From assembly GCF_000014885.1 (NCBI RefSeq), contig NC_011566.1, forward strand, positions 1,550,001 to 1,614,000: DNA of 64,000 nt, in the 5' to 3' direction. Position numbers and translations under genes: made by a program. Position 1 is the first letter of the stretch. Each line of letters starts with the position of its first letter. Of this stretch, positions 9,840 to 18,820 are shown piece after piece. The notes beneath the pieces were generated by a model. The model had not been told where the DNA came from and ran no database searches. It saw only the letters and a list, made by a program, of their open reading frames with translations. Source of the DNA: Shewanella piezotolerans WP3. Lineage in GTDB: Bacteria > Pseudomonadota > Gammaproteobacteria > Enterobacterales > Shewanellaceae.

Positions 9840-10046
9840 CATTAAGCTAACAGTTATCAGATGATTTAATTGTTGTCGTTTATGGATGGCAATAGTATGC
9901 CTTAACAGAAGTGGCAGAGACGGACGTTGACCTGTTTAGTGATATTTACAGATGAAAGTTGTTAGCGACACACAATACTTTGCCCGAACTCCAATCTAGC
10001 GTTAAAGTCAGTCGTCATGACGAGAAACTATTGAAGTGAACACCCT

Positions 10047-10400
10047 ATGAATACACCACTTATCCCAGTAATTGAGGTTATTGAACAGTTAGCTGCGGTT
10101 GACAGCGCAATGACGGAACTACTCGACAACCTAGAAAAAATTCAATTTGAAGATGACGAAAGCGACACTCTGGTACTTAAATTGCAGGATGTGATTAGTG
10201 CGCGTCAAATTTTGATTGGTCAGCTAGTGACCGATAGTCAATTTGAAGATCGAATCTACCTGCAACAACAGGCAGACAAGACCACAGAATTTGAACATCG
10301 AGCCAAAAAAGTATTAGCTGATCGCGAAGCCTTATTACGCGGAATGCGCAAAGGTAAACGCCAAACTAATTTATATAAAACAATAGATTCAAATAGGTAG
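10047..10400 (+). CDS. FliT-like flagellar chaperone (small helical protein)
   Basis: A 117-residue, mostly helical, acidic protein with no cysteine. There is no strong signature, but its size, predicted long helices (residues 5-45 and 75-105) and position between fliD and fliS match the FliT/FlaI-type gene found there in Vibrio and Shewanella. FliT binds the cap protein FliD before export. The C-terminus is basic (MRKGKRQTNLYKT). The ribosome site is weak. fliS starts six bases after its stop, so the two are cotranscribed. Function is assigned mainly from context. Confidence 0.65.
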   Translation: MNTPLIPVIEVIEQLAAVDSAMTELLDNLEKIQFEDDESDTLVLKLQDVISARQILIGQLVTDSQFEDRIYLQQQADKTTEFEHRAKKVLADREALLRGMRKGKRQTNLYKTIDSNR

Positions 10401-10406
10401 GTATTT

Positions 10407-10808
10407 ATGAGAGGTTCGCTTCAATCATATCGTAAAGTTTCTCTTGATAGCAGTATTGCAGTTGCTTCACCCCATAAAGTGATTCAAATGATGTTTTCTG
10501 GCGCTTTAGAGCGTTTAGCACAAGGGCGTTATGCCATTGAGCAGAACAACTTGGAGCTTAAAGGTGTGAGTTTAGGCAAAGCCGTTAGCATTGTTGCAGG
10601 ACTCAATAGCAGCCTTAATATGGACGCTGAAGGAGATGTTGCGAATAACCTAAGTGCTCTTTATGACTTCATGTTGCAAAAAATCTCTGATGCAAACATT
10701 AATAACGATGTACAAGCAATTGATGATGCGACAGATATTTTACGTGTCATTAAAGAAGCTTGGGATGCTATTCCGACTGAGCTTCATGAGCTATCGTCTG
10801 AAAGCTAA
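10407..10808 (+). CDS. fliS: FliS, flagellin export chaperone
   Basis: Cytoplasmic four-helix chaperone that binds the flagellin C-terminus and prevents early polymerisation. The N-terminus (MRGSLQSYRKVSLDSSIAVA) contains the conserved Tyr of the FliS family, and SPHKVIQMMFSGALERLAQG is the characteristic first long helix. The 133-residue length is typical. It is the last gene of the flaG-fliD-fliT-fliS group and is followed by a perfect palindromic terminator. Confidence 0.93.
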   Translation: MRGSLQSYRKVSLDSSIAVASPHKVIQMMFSGALERLAQGRYAIEQNNLELKGVSLGKAVSIVAGLNSSLNMDAEGDVANNLSALYDFMLQKISDANINNDVQAIDDATDILRVIKEAWDAIPTELHELSSES

Positions 10809-10834
10809 TAAGAGTGTCTTTGTTTATAAAGGCT

Positions 10835-10862
10835 AAAAAGGAGTGTAGCTACACTCCTTTTT
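10835..10862 (+). terminator. Palindromic terminator after fliS
   Basis: A perfect 28-base palindrome: the stem AAAAAGGAGTGTAG is followed directly by its own complement, ending in TTTTT. It is likely to work in both directions and insulates flrA from the filament genes. Confidence 0.85.
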
Positions 10863-11095
10863 GACACTCGTCAAAATCTTGGCATCGCGAAACTAGTGGT
10901 TGATGAGTTTTTGAGCAAAAACGTTTCGGTTTCTCATAATATTCATCAGAGGCTTGCTAATGGCGAGCTGATAATACACTATTCAATCTGGTAGTGAATT
11001 TGATAAGGTTTCTTTGATAGAAGCTACTGGCTTGAAATAAGCAACGAACACTAATAATTAATGCGCTGATACATATAAGCCTAACGGCCTTCGGA

Positions 11096-12529
11096 ATGAT
11101 GCAAACAGATCAACGAATTCTACTTGTCGGTAACCAGTCAGAGCGAATTAATCGCTTGTCTTGTGTATTTGAATTTTTAGGTGAGCAAGTCGAGTTGATC
11201 GGTTTCGATAAACTTGAGTTGCATACTAAACAAACGCGCTTTCGTGCGATTGTTTTACCTGCTGAAAATCAATCAAAAGAACTTATCCAGTCTTTAGCTG
11301 GAGCGCTTCCTTGGCAGCCATTTTTGCTGTTGGGAGAAGTTGCAGACGTTAAGGCGTCTAATATTCTTGGCTGTATCGAAGAACCACTTAATTATCCGCA
11401 GCTCACAGAGCTTCTTCACTTCTGCCAAGTCTATGGTCAAGTGAAACGAGCTGATGTGCCGACTAGTGCCAATCAAACGAAACTGTTTCGCAGTCTTGTG
11501 GGGCGCAGTGAGGGCGTAGCCAACGTGCGTCACCTCATTAGTCAGGTTGCCAGCTCCGACGCCACTGTATTAGTACTAGGGCAATCAGGCACTGGTAAAG
11601 AGGTTGTTGCGCGTAATATCCACTATATTTCAGAGCGTCGTGACGGTCCTTTTATTCCGGTTAACTGTGGTGCAATTCCGCCAGAGTTACTTGAGAGTGA
11701 GCTATTCGGCCATGAAAAAGGCTCTTTCACTGGCGCGATTAGTGCCCGTAAAGGTCGCTTTGAGCTCGCAGAAAAAGGCACGCTGTTTCTTGATGAAATA
11801 GGTGATATGCCATTGCAAATGCAGGTTAAGCTGTTACGTGTATTGCAAGAGCGTATGTTTGAACGTGTTGGCGGCAGTAAGTCTATTGCTGCAGACGTTC
11901 GCGTGGTAGCTGCAACCCATCGTAACCTTGAAAGCATGATCGAAGAGGGCGACTTTAGAGAAGACCTCTACTACCGTTTGAATGTATTCCCAATTGAAAT
12001 GCCTGCTTTGTGTGAACGCAAAGAAGATATTCCATTACTGCTGCAAGAACTTGTTAGCCGTGTCTATAACGAAGGTCGTGGACGTGTTCGCTTTACTCAA
12101 AGAGCGATAGAGTCGCTTAAAGAGCATGCTTGGTCTGGCAATGTTCGCGAGCTATCTAATCTAGTCGAGCGCTTAACCATTTTGTATCCTGGTGGATTGG
12201 TAGACGTTAATGACTTACCAATTAAGTATCGTCATATTGATGTGCCTGAATATTGCGTTGAGATAAGTGAAGAGCAATTAGAGCGTGATGCTTTGGCTTC
12301 TATCTTTAATGATGAAGAGCCAATTGATATCCCTGAGTCTCGCTTCCCAAGTGAACTGCCGCCTGAAGGTGTAAACTTAAAAGATCTGCTTGCAGAACTT
12401 GAAATTGACATGATCAGACAAGCATTAGATCAACAAGATAACGTAGTTGCTCGTGCTGCTGAAATGCTTGGTATCCGCCGCACAACTCTAGTTGAGAAGA
12501 TGCGTAAGTACGGTTTAGGTAAAGATTAG
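11096..12529 (+). CDS. flrA: FlrA, sigma-54-dependent master flagellar activator
   Basis: Top regulator of the polar flagellar hierarchy (FleQ/FlrA family). Residues 1-120 form a receiver-like domain without a clear phosphoacceptor set. The central AAA+ domain has Walker A GQSGTGKE, Walker B TLFLDEIGDMP and arginine-finger region FREDLYYRLNVFP. The sigma-54 contact loop reads GSFTGA (residues 209-214) instead of the usual GAFTGA. The C-terminus has a Fis-type helix-turn-helix (AAEMLGIRRTTLVEKMRKYG). The start may be the ATG at 11096 or 11099. It is a single-gene unit: fliS terminator before, hairpin terminator after. It should act on the sigma-54 promoters listed here. Confidence 0.93.
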   Translation: MMQTDQRILLVGNQSERINRLSCVFEFLGEQVELIGFDKLELHTKQTRFRAIVLPAENQSKELIQSLAGALPWQPFLLLGEVADVKASNILGCIEEPLNYPQLTELLHFCQVYGQVKRADVPTSANQTKLFRSLVGRSEGVANVRHLISQVASSDATVLVLGQSGTGKEVVARNIHYISERRDGPFIPVNCGAIPPELLESELFGHEKGSFTGAISARKGRFELAEKGTLFLDEIGDMPLQMQVKLLRVLQERMFERVGGSKSIAADVRVVAATHRNLESMIEEGDFREDLYYRLNVFPIEMPALCERKEDIPLLLQELVSRVYNEGRGRVRFTQRAIESLKEHAWSGNVRELSNLVERLTILYPGGLVDVNDLPIKYRHIDVPEYCVEISEEQLERDALASIFNDEEPIDIPESRFPSELPPEGVNLKDLLAELEIDMIRQALDQQDNVVARAAEMLGIRRTTLVEKMRKYGLGKD

Positions 12530-12552
12530 CCTTCCACTCATACTTTCTGTAG

Positions 12553-12586
12553 AAAAAATGCGACGCTTCTGGTGTCGCATTTTTTT
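12553..12586 (+). terminator. Rho-independent terminator after flrA
   Basis: AAAAAATGCGAC / GTCGCATTTTTTT with a nine-base loop, 24 bases after the flrA stop. It is a long stem with a T tract, so flrA and flrB are separate transcripts. Confidence 0.9.
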
Positions 12587-12716
12587 GCACTCATTTTGTG
12601 TAGTTCTTAAGGAACGTAGGTATTAAGCGCTAGGCATTAGCAAAGACGGTAAAGCCTTAGACGCACGGCCTACAGCCATACGGAACGCTTCGCTTAACGT
12701 AAAAACGAGAAAAGAG

Positions 12717-12881
12717 CAATCTGACGGCATAAATGTCGACCTACAAAAGATAGCAGCGTCATAACTTTATGGCCTGTAGGTTGGGCTTTAGCCCATCAAT
12801 GATTACAATCGACCAGCAATCTGACGGCATAAATGCCGACCTACAAAACAAGTACCTAACCTGACGGCATAAATGCTGACT
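12717..12881. repeat. Cluster of REP-like palindromic repeats
   Basis: Three direct copies of CTGACGGCATAAATGYCGAC (at 12721, 12821 and 12861) have the imperfect palindrome CGGCAT-AA-ATGCCG at their centre. The first two continue with CTACAAAA. Between them lies a related inverted unit, TGTAGG-TTGGGCTTTAGCCCA (12775-12795). A further inverted copy is at 15551-15575. Copy 2 is a perfect palindrome, while copies 1 and 3 each have one mismatch. Such units are extragenic dispersed repeats; no transposase is nearby. Confidence 0.7.
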
Positions 12882-12911
12882 GAATAAGCCATCTAGCCTC
12901 TGTTAATAAAG

Positions 12912-12927
12912 TGGCACAAAACCTGCT
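12912..12927 (+). promoter_or_regulatory. Sigma-54 promoter of flrBC
   Basis: TGGCACAAAACCTGCT: perfect TGGCAC -24 box, ten bases between GG and GC, and CTGC -12 box. It lies about 40 bases before the flrB start. This fits FlrA plus sigma-54 switching on the FlrB/FlrC two-component pair. Confidence 0.85.
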
Positions 12928-12964
12928 TTAACTCCGTCATATACAGTTTTTTGACGGAGTCCTT

Positions 12965-14044
12965 ATGTCCGCAGTTCCTCAGCCAAACTTTGATCCGCTT
13001 GCTAGCAATCGCCCACAACTGGTCGATGTTCAGCAAGCCGCGAATATGTCCAACCGTATGGAGCATATTCTGCAGGCGATGCCGTCAGGCGTAGTGATCA
13101 TTAATGGCGACGGAATTGTAACAGATGCAAATCCCGTTGCGACGGAGCTGCTAGGGGGGCCGTTAGAAGGACTGCGCTGGTTTAAAGTGATCAATCAAGC
13201 CTTCTCACCGAAAGATGATGATGGCCATGAAGTATCACTGCGCAATGGCCGACGGGTAAAACTTGCGATCACACCGTTAACGCCTGAGCCCGGTCAACTG
13301 ATTGTACTAACCGATCTGACAGAGACTCGTTTACTACAAAAGAACTTGTCTCATCTGCAAAGGCTATCGGCTTTAGGAAAAATGGTGGCAACGCTGGCTC
13401 ACCAAGTTCGCACGCCACTGAGCGCAGCATTGTTGTATGCATCAAATCTCGCCAGTCCGAAGATTTCAGATAGCGCCAGACAGCGCTTTCAAGGGAAGTT
13501 GGTTGATAGGCTCAACGAGCTAGAGCATCAAGTTAATGACATGCTATTGATGGCGAAAGGTCGTCAACAAGAGTTAGATGTGGTGGTTAATATCGAAGAT
13601 GTTATTGATAGCGTACTGAATAATTGCCAGCCAATAGCGGCACAAAAAAGCTGCCAGCTCGATTTTATTAATCATGCGACACAGTGTATTCGTGCCAATG
13701 ATTCTGCGTTAAGTTCTGCGATTAACAATTTAGTGGTCAACAGTATTGAAGCGGGCGCGACTAAGATCGTAATCAAGACCTACGATACTGCAACAGCCCT
13801 GCATATTGACGTCATTGATAATGGTAAAGGATTGGATAGCGACATGCAGCAACAGGTGCTAGAACCCTTCTTTACCACTAAAGCGCAAGGCACAGGGCTT
13901 GGCTTGGCTGTTGTGCAATCTGTCGTTAATAACCATGGTGGCATGATGCAGTTTAGCTGCCATGTAGGTAAAGGCTGCACTGCTGCACTTAAATTCCCAC
14001 TGGCGAAATCCCAAGTTATCACTGATACAGTAGTTGGAGCATAG
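12965..14044 (+). CDS. flrB: FlrB, flagellar sensor histidine kinase
   Basis: Cytoplasmic kinase that phosphorylates FlrC. No membrane segment is seen. A PAS domain (about 30-120, MPSGVVIINGDGIVTDANPV) precedes the HisKA helix with the phosphoacceptor His146 in LAHQVRTPLS. The ATPase domain has N-box NNLVVNSIEAGA, G1 DVIDNGKGLD and G2 GTGLGLAVVQSVVNNHGG. The length of 359 matches FleS/FlrB proteins. The start is the ATG at 12965 after GGAG. flrC begins three bases after the stop, so the two genes are translationally close. Confidence 0.95.
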   Translation: MSAVPQPNFDPLASNRPQLVDVQQAANMSNRMEHILQAMPSGVVIINGDGIVTDANPVATELLGGPLEGLRWFKVINQAFSPKDDDGHEVSLRNGRRVKLAITPLTPEPGQLIVLTDLTETRLLQKNLSHLQRLSALGKMVATLAHQVRTPLSAALLYASNLASPKISDSARQRFQGKLVDRLNELEHQVNDMLLMAKGRQQELDVVVNIEDVIDSVLNNCQPIAAQKSCQLDFINHATQCIRANDSALSSAINNLVVNSIEAGATKIVIKTYDTATALHIDVIDNGKGLDSDMQQQVLEPFFTTKAQGTGLGLAVVQSVVNNHGGMMQFSCHVGKGCTAALKFPLAKSQVITDTVVGA

Positions 14045-14047
14045 AGC

Positions 14048-15403
14048 ATGTCTGAAGGAAAATTACTGTTAGTTGAAGATGACGCATCATTAAGAGAAGC
14101 ATTGTTAGATACCTTGATGTTAGCCCAATATGATTGCGTTGATGTAGAGTCGGCTGAAGCGGGCATTTTAGCGCTTAAAAACGACAGCTTTGACATGGTG
14201 ATAAGCGATGTGCAAATGGAAGGAATTGGTGGCCTTGGTTTACTCAATTACCTGCAGCAGCACCATCCTAAAGTGCCGATGTTATTGATGACGGCTTACG
14301 CGACCATTGATAACGCCGTCAATGCCATGAAACTGGGCGCAGTAGATTATTTAGCTAAACCTTTTTCGCCAGAAGTGCTGCTTAATCAAGTATCACGTTA
14401 CCTCCCTGAAAAATCTATTGAAGGCAGCCCTGTTGTGGCCGATGAAAAGAGCCTGGCACTGTTATCTTTAGCGCAGCGAGTTGCGGTATCTGATGCCTCT
14501 GTGATGATAATGGGCCCAAGTGGCAGCGGTAAAGAGGTGCTTGCGCGTTACATACATCAGCATAGTCACCGCTCTGCTGAACCATTTGTTGCAATAAACT
14601 GCGCAGCAATACCCGAGAACATGCTAGAAGCAACACTGTTTGGTTATGAAAAAGGGGCCTTTACAGGGGCATACCAAGCTTGCCCTGGAAAATTTGAACA
14701 AGCTCAAGGAGGCACATTACTGCTGGATGAAATTTCAGAAATGGAATTGGGTCTGCAAGCTAAGCTATTGCGCGTGCTTCAAGAGCGCGAAGTTGAGCGT
14801 CTAGGCGGGCGCAAAACCATTAAGCTGAATGTCCGAGTGCTAGCAACCTCTAACCGAGATCTAAAAGCGCTGGCGGAGGCTGGTGAATTTAGAGAAGATC
14901 TTTACTATCGAATAAATGTTTTCCCTCTTACGTGGCCAGCACTGAATCAGCGTCCTGCTGACATTCTACCTTTGGCAAGGCACTTAATTAGTCGCCATGC
15001 AATGGCGATGAATAAAACGGAAGTGCCTGAATTGGCAGAATGCGCATCACGCCGATTATTGACACACCGCTGGCCTGGTAATGTGCGCGAGCTTGATAAT
15101 GTGGTGCAGCGAGCACTTATTTTAAGTGTAGGGAATGCAATCACCATTGCTGATATTATTATCGATTCGTGCGATATCTCTTTAGCCGCGGAGGTAAACT
15201 CGGTAGAAGAGGAGGCTAAGAGCAATGAGCTTGACGGTTTAGGGAATGAACTTAAAGCCCAAGAACATGTAATCATTTTGGAGACGCTTAGCCAGTGTAA
15301 CGGTAGCCGTAAAGAGGTTGCAGAAAAGCTGGGGATCAGCGCGCGCACATTGCGCTATAAAATGGCCAAAATGCGTGATTCCGGGATTGAAATACCGGCT
15401 TAA
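14048..15403 (+). CDS. flrC: FlrC, sigma-54 response regulator for class III flagellar genes
   Basis: NtrC-type activator. The receiver domain has acidic pocket EDD (10-12) and phosphoacceptor Asp54 in VISDVQMEG. The AAA+ domain has Walker A GPSGSGKE, an intact GAFTGA loop (YEKGAFTGAY) and Walker B LLLDEISEME. The C-terminal Fis-type helix-turn-helix is EVAEKLGISARTLRYKMAKM. The length of 451 is normal for FleR/FlrC. Expected targets are the sigma-54 promoters before flaA, fliK and flhA. FlrC has the canonical loop while FlrA has GSFTGA. Confidence 0.95.
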   Translation: MSEGKLLLVEDDASLREALLDTLMLAQYDCVDVESAEAGILALKNDSFDMVISDVQMEGIGGLGLLNYLQQHHPKVPMLLMTAYATIDNAVNAMKLGAVDYLAKPFSPEVLLNQVSRYLPEKSIEGSPVVADEKSLALLSLAQRVAVSDASVMIMGPSGSGKEVLARYIHQHSHRSAEPFVAINCAAIPENMLEATLFGYEKGAFTGAYQACPGKFEQAQGGTLLLDEISEMELGLQAKLLRVLQEREVERLGGRKTIKLNVRVLATSNRDLKALAEAGEFREDLYYRINVFPLTWPALNQRPADILPLARHLISRHAMAMNKTEVPELAECASRRLLTHRWPGNVRELDNVVQRALILSVGNAITIADIIIDSCDISLAAEVNSVEEEAKSNELDGLGNELKAQEHVIILETLSQCNGSRKEVAEKLGISARTLRYKMAKMRDSGIEIPA

Positions 15404-15550
15404 GCGCTGACAAGGACGCATTGGGTAACTAATACGCTGCCTGCTATTTCAAGGTTAGATTGTGTTCTCAGCCGTGCTAGCAAAGAGTAGTAACAGTAAA
15501 AGTGTCAGATTTTACTGTTGCTTTCTCCATAATGAGTCGCTGCTGTTAAC

Positions 15551-15575
15551 GTAGGTAGACATTTATGCCGTCGCT
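15551..15575 (-). repeat. REP-like element, inverted copy
   Basis: GTAGGTAGACATTTATGCCG followed by TCGCT is the reverse complement, with one change, of the units at 12721-12850. It marks both flanks of the flrBC unit with the same repeat family. Confidence 0.6.
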
Positions 15576-15642
15576 TTGCTTTGCCGTTATGGCTTGAAGC
15601 TCAATCCACTACTTCAAACCTAATTATCACCTTTCTACATAC

Positions 15643-15658
15643 TGGCACGATTTCTGCT
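15643..15658 (+). promoter_or_regulatory. Sigma-54 promoter of fliEFGHIJ
   Basis: TGGCACGATTTCTGCT: perfect TGGCACG -24 box and CTGC -12 box with ten bases between GG and GC. It is about 53 bases before the fliE ATG and is the best sigma-54 match in the window. Confidence 0.88.
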
Positions 15659-15710
15659 TTATCTAATTCAATTAAGATTTTCGTCAAGAAAACGACATTG
15701 GGAGATAGTT

Positions 15711-16043
15711 ATGCAAATCGGCGCTAATTCTTTACTGCAAGAGATGCAGTCACTTAACGGTCAAATAGGCACTCAAGGCGCTCAAACAAGTGTTGCCCGT
15801 CAAGTGAACAACACTTCTGGTGCTGATTTTGGTCAACTGCTCTCTCAAGCTGTTGGAAATGTGAGCGAACTTCAGTCAAATGCATCTAATTTGGCCACTC
15901 GCCTTGATATGGGCGATACCACAGTGACATTATCTGATACCGTTATCGCGCGTGAAAAATCTAGCGTTGCTTTTGAAGCAACCGTACAAGTAAGAAATAA
16001 GCTCGTAGAAGCTTATAAAGACATTATGAGTATGCCTGTTTAG
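15711..16043 (+). CDS. fliE: FliE, hook-basal body junction protein
   Basis: Periplasmic adaptor between the MS ring/export gate and the proximal rod. The C-terminal helix (VAFEATVQVRNKLVEAYKDI, ending MSMPV) is the family hallmark, and the N-terminal half is Gln/Ser-rich. The length of 110 is typical. GGGAGA lies in front of the ATG. It opens the fliEFGHIJ operon directly behind a sigma-54 promoter. Confidence 0.95.
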   Translation: MQIGANSLLQEMQSLNGQIGTQGAQTSVARQVNNTSGADFGQLLSQAVGNVSELQSNASNLATRLDMGDTTVTLSDTVIAREKSSVAFEATVQVRNKLVEAYKDIMSMPV

Positions 16044-16065
16044 GCCTTAACTGCAGGTAGCAATC

Positions 16066-17775
16066 GTGAGTACAGAAATGGTCGTAGGAACAGGTTCAAA
16101 TGTCGCTGCCGGTGGGCAGTCTGGTGGTGTTCAAGAGGAGCATAAGCCAGGTGTGATGGGATCGATTGGCAATATCGACATGTTACGCCAAGTGACCATG
16201 ATATTAGCCTTGGCTATCTGTTTAGCATTAGCCGTTTTTGTGATGATTTGGGCGCAAGAGCCTGAATATCGACCCTTGGGGCAAATGAGCACCCAAGAGA
16301 TGGTTCAAGTACTCGATGAACTCGATAAAAATAAAATCAAATACCAGATCCAAGGTGATGTGGTAAAAGTCCCTGAAGATAAGTATCAAGATGTGAAGAT
16401 GATGCTAAGCCGTGCTGGTTTAGATCAAGCCGCTGCCAATGATGACTACTTAAGTAAAGACAGTGGATTCGGTGTTAGCCAGCGAATGGAACAGGCTCGC
16501 CTTAAGCATAGCCAAGAACAAAACCTTGCTCGCGCTATTGAAGAGCTTAAAAGTGTTAGCCGCGCCAAAGTTATCTTAGCCCTGCCAAAAGAAAATGTCT
16601 TTGCTCGAAATCGCTCTAAGCCAAGCGCAACCGTGGTTGTTAATACTCGCCGTGGTGGCCTTGGTCAAGAAGAGGTGGATTCGATAGTCGATATCGTTGC
16701 ATCTGCGGTTCACAATCTAGAGCCGAATAAAGTGACTGTTACCGATTCAAATGGTCGCCTTCTTAATTCAGGAAGCCAAGATGGCGTGTCAGCGATTGCT
16801 CGTCGTGAGCTTGAAATTGTTCAACAAAAAGAATCTGAATACCGTAACAAGGTAGAGTCAATTTTGATGCCGATTCTAGGGCCTGAAAACTTTACCTCGC
16901 AAGTTGACGTTAGTATGGATTTTACGGCCGTAGAGCAAACGGCTAAGCGTTACAATCCCGACTTACCGGCGTTGCGCAGTGAGATGGTTGTAGAGAACAA
17001 CTCTAATGGCGGTACCACTGGTGGGATCCCTGGCGCATTGTCTAATCAGCCGCCGATGAATTCCGATATTCCACAAGAGGTGGGTACCGAAACAACGTCT
17101 GTTAGCAGTGGTAGCAGTCATAAAGAAGCCACGCGTAACTTTGAGCTTGATACCACTATCAGCCACACTCGTCAGCAAATAGGCACATTAAGACGTGTCA
17201 GTGTTTCTGTCGCAGTTGACTTCAAAAATGCCCCCGCTGCTGAAGACGGCAGTGTTTCACGCGTCCCACGCACTGAGCAAGAGCTGGCGAACATTCGCCG
17301 TTTACTCGAAGGTGCTGTTGGTTTTAACACCCAACGCGGTGATATGATTGAAGTCGTTACTGTGCCGTTTATGGATCAGTTAATAGAAGATGCGCCAGCG
17401 CCTGAAATGTGGGAACAACCTTGGTTTTGGCGTGCAGTCAAATTAGGCTTAGGTACCTTAGTTGCGCTAGCGATAGTGATGTTTATCATCAGTCCAATGC
17501 TAAAGCGTATTGTTTACCCTGATAGTGCCAAACTGCCAGAAGAGCCAAAGATGGGCGATGAACTGGCTGAGATTGAAGACCAATATGCTGCCGATACATT
17601 AGGCATGTTGGAGCGCCCAGAAGCTGAATACAGCTATGCCGATGACGGGTCGATTTTAATTCCTGACTTGCATAAAGATGATGACATGATTAAAGCCATC
17701 CGCGCGATTGTTGCGAATGAACCTGAACTATCGACTCAAGTCGTGAAAAATTGGTTAATTGAAGATGACAAATAA
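16066..17775 (+). CDS. fliF: FliF, flagellar MS-ring protein
   Basis: Inner-membrane ring protein on which the rotor and export gate assemble. Membrane segments are at about residues 40-62 (QVTMILALAICLALAVFVMI) and 455-477 (LGLGTLVALAIVMFIISPML). The periplasmic ring-building motifs lie between them (KIKYQIQGDVVKVPEDKYQD; NLARAIEELKSVSRAKVILA). The C-terminal tail (DDDMIKAIRAIVANEPELST, VVKNWL) is the FliG-binding region. The start is GTG at 16066 with a CAGGTAG ribosome site; the ATG at 16078 is possible. It overlaps fliG by 11 bases. Confidence 0.95.
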   Translation: MSTEMVVGTGSNVAAGGQSGGVQEEHKPGVMGSIGNIDMLRQVTMILALAICLALAVFVMIWAQEPEYRPLGQMSTQEMVQVLDELDKNKIKYQIQGDVVKVPEDKYQDVKMMLSRAGLDQAAANDDYLSKDSGFGVSQRMEQARLKHSQEQNLARAIEELKSVSRAKVILALPKENVFARNRSKPSATVVVNTRRGGLGQEEVDSIVDIVASAVHNLEPNKVTVTDSNGRLLNSGSQDGVSAIARRELEIVQQKESEYRNKVESILMPILGPENFTSQVDVSMDFTAVEQTAKRYNPDLPALRSEMVVENNSNGGTTGGIPGALSNQPPMNSDIPQEVGTETTSVSSGSSHKEATRNFELDTTISHTRQQIGTLRRVSVSVAVDFKNAPAAEDGSVSRVPRTEQELANIRRLLEGAVGFNTQRGDMIEVVTVPFMDQLIEDAPAPEMWEQPWFWRAVKLGLGTLVALAIVMFIISPMLKRIVYPDSAKLPEEPKMGDELAEIEDQYAADTLGMLERPEAEYSYADDGSILIPDLHKDDDMIKAIRAIVANEPELSTQVVKNWLIEDDK

Positions 17776-18820
17776 TACTCCCGTAGAGGGGCAAGCAGTA
17801 ACACCTGCACCAGGGTTTAAGCCAGAAGATTTAAATGGTATCGAAAAAACGGCCATATTGTTGTTGAGCCTAAGTGAGAGTGATGCCGCTTCTATATTGA
17901 AGCACCTTGAACCTAAGCAGGTGCAGAAGGTCGGTATGGCAATGGCGGCAATGCAGGACTTTGGCCAGGAAAAGGTCATTGGTGTACATAAACTATTTTT
18001 AGACGATATCCAAAAGTATTCATCTATCGGTTTCAATAGCGAAGAGTTCGTCCGTAAGGCTTTAACCGCTGCGTTAGGCGAAGACAAAGCGGGCAACTTG
18101 ATTGAACAGATCATAATGGGCAGTGGGGCTAAAGGTCTCGACTCCCTGAAGTGGATGGATGCCCGACAAGTGGCAACTATCATTCAAAACGAACATCCAC
18201 AGATCCAAACTATTGTTTTGTCATACTTGGAACCTGATCAGGCGGCAGAAATCTTTGCTCAATTCCCTGAAAATACTCGCTTAGATCTCATGATGCGAAT
18301 CGCTAACCTTGAAGAGGTGCAGCCTGCAGCACTACAAGAGCTCAACGATATCATGGAGAAACAGTTTGCCGGCCAAGGTGGCGCGCAGGCGGCGAAGATG
18401 GGCGGCCTTAAAGCGGCTGCAAATATTATGAATTATCTTGATACTGGCGTTGAAAGCCATCTTATGGAAACGATGCGAGAATCTGATGAAGAGATGGCGC
18501 AGCAGATCCAAGATCTTATGTTCGTGTTTGAGAACTTAAGTGATGTCGACGACATGGGCATTCAAGTACTGCTTCGAGAAGTGCAGCAAGATGTTCTAAT
18601 GAAAGCCCTAAAAGGTACAGACGATCAACTCAAAGAGAAACTCCTTGGCAACATGTCTAAACGTGCGGCGGAATTGCTGCGTGATGATTTAGAAGCGATG
18701 GGACCAATAAGGATCAGCGAAGTTGAAGTGGCGCAAAAAGAGATCCTATCGATTGCACGTCGTCTAAGCGAAAGCGGTGAGCTAATGCTCGGCGGTGGCA
18801 GTGGTGAAGAGTTCTTATAA
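17765..18820 (+). CDS. fliG: FliG, flagellar motor switch protein
   Basis: Rotor protein that receives torque from the stator. The N-terminal domain (GIEKTAILLLSLSESDAASI) binds FliF. The middle domain carries EHPQIQTIVLSYLEPDQAAE, the EHPQ motif that contacts FliM. The C-terminal torque helix keeps alternating charges (RDDLEAMGPIRISEVEVAQK). The 351-residue start at the ATG at 17765 lies inside the fliF end; an upstream in-frame TTG at 17759 adds two residues only. It ends in the TAATG overlap with fliH. Confidence 0.95.
   Translation: MTNNTPVEGQAVTPAPGFKPEDLNGIEKTAILLLSLSESDAASILKHLEPKQVQKVGMAMAAMQDFGQEKVIGVHKLFLDDIQKYSSIGFNSEEFVRKALTAALGEDKAGNLIEQIIMGSGAKGLDSLKWMDARQVATIIQNEHPQIQTIVLSYLEPDQAAEIFAQFPENTRLDLMMRIANLEEVQPAALQELNDIMEKQFAGQGGAQAAKMGGLKAAANIMNYLDTGVESHLMETMRESDEEMAQQIQDLMFVFENLSDVDDMGIQVLLREVQQDVLMKALKGTDDQLKEKLLGNMSKRAAELLRDDLEAMGPIRISEVEVAQKEILSIARRLSESGELMLGGGSGEEFL

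Larger units (their letters stand above)
12530..12964. other. flrA-flrB intergenic region
   Basis: A 435-base gap holding, in order, the flrA terminator, the REP-like repeat cluster and the flrBC sigma-54 promoter. No coding sequence was seen. Confidence 0.7.
15404..15710. other. flrC-fliE intergenic region
   Basis: A 307-base gap with an inverted REP-like copy (15551-15575) and the fliE sigma-54 promoter (15643-15658). No open reading frame with coding character was seen. Confidence 0.6.

Noticed and set aside
10875..10895. TTGGCATCGCG as a sigma-54 box before flrA
   Set aside because: No GC follows ten bases after the GG (CT is found instead). Master regulators of this type are also not expected to need sigma-54.
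12717..12881. Possible CRISPR-like repeat array
   Set aside because: The three direct units are unevenly spaced (100 and 40 bases), are palindromic and vary. There are no equal-length spacers and no cas genes.
13780..14247. 155-residue minus-strand open frame across the flrB-flrC junction
   Set aside because: It is a shadow frame over two well-conserved genes, with no motif and no suitable start context.
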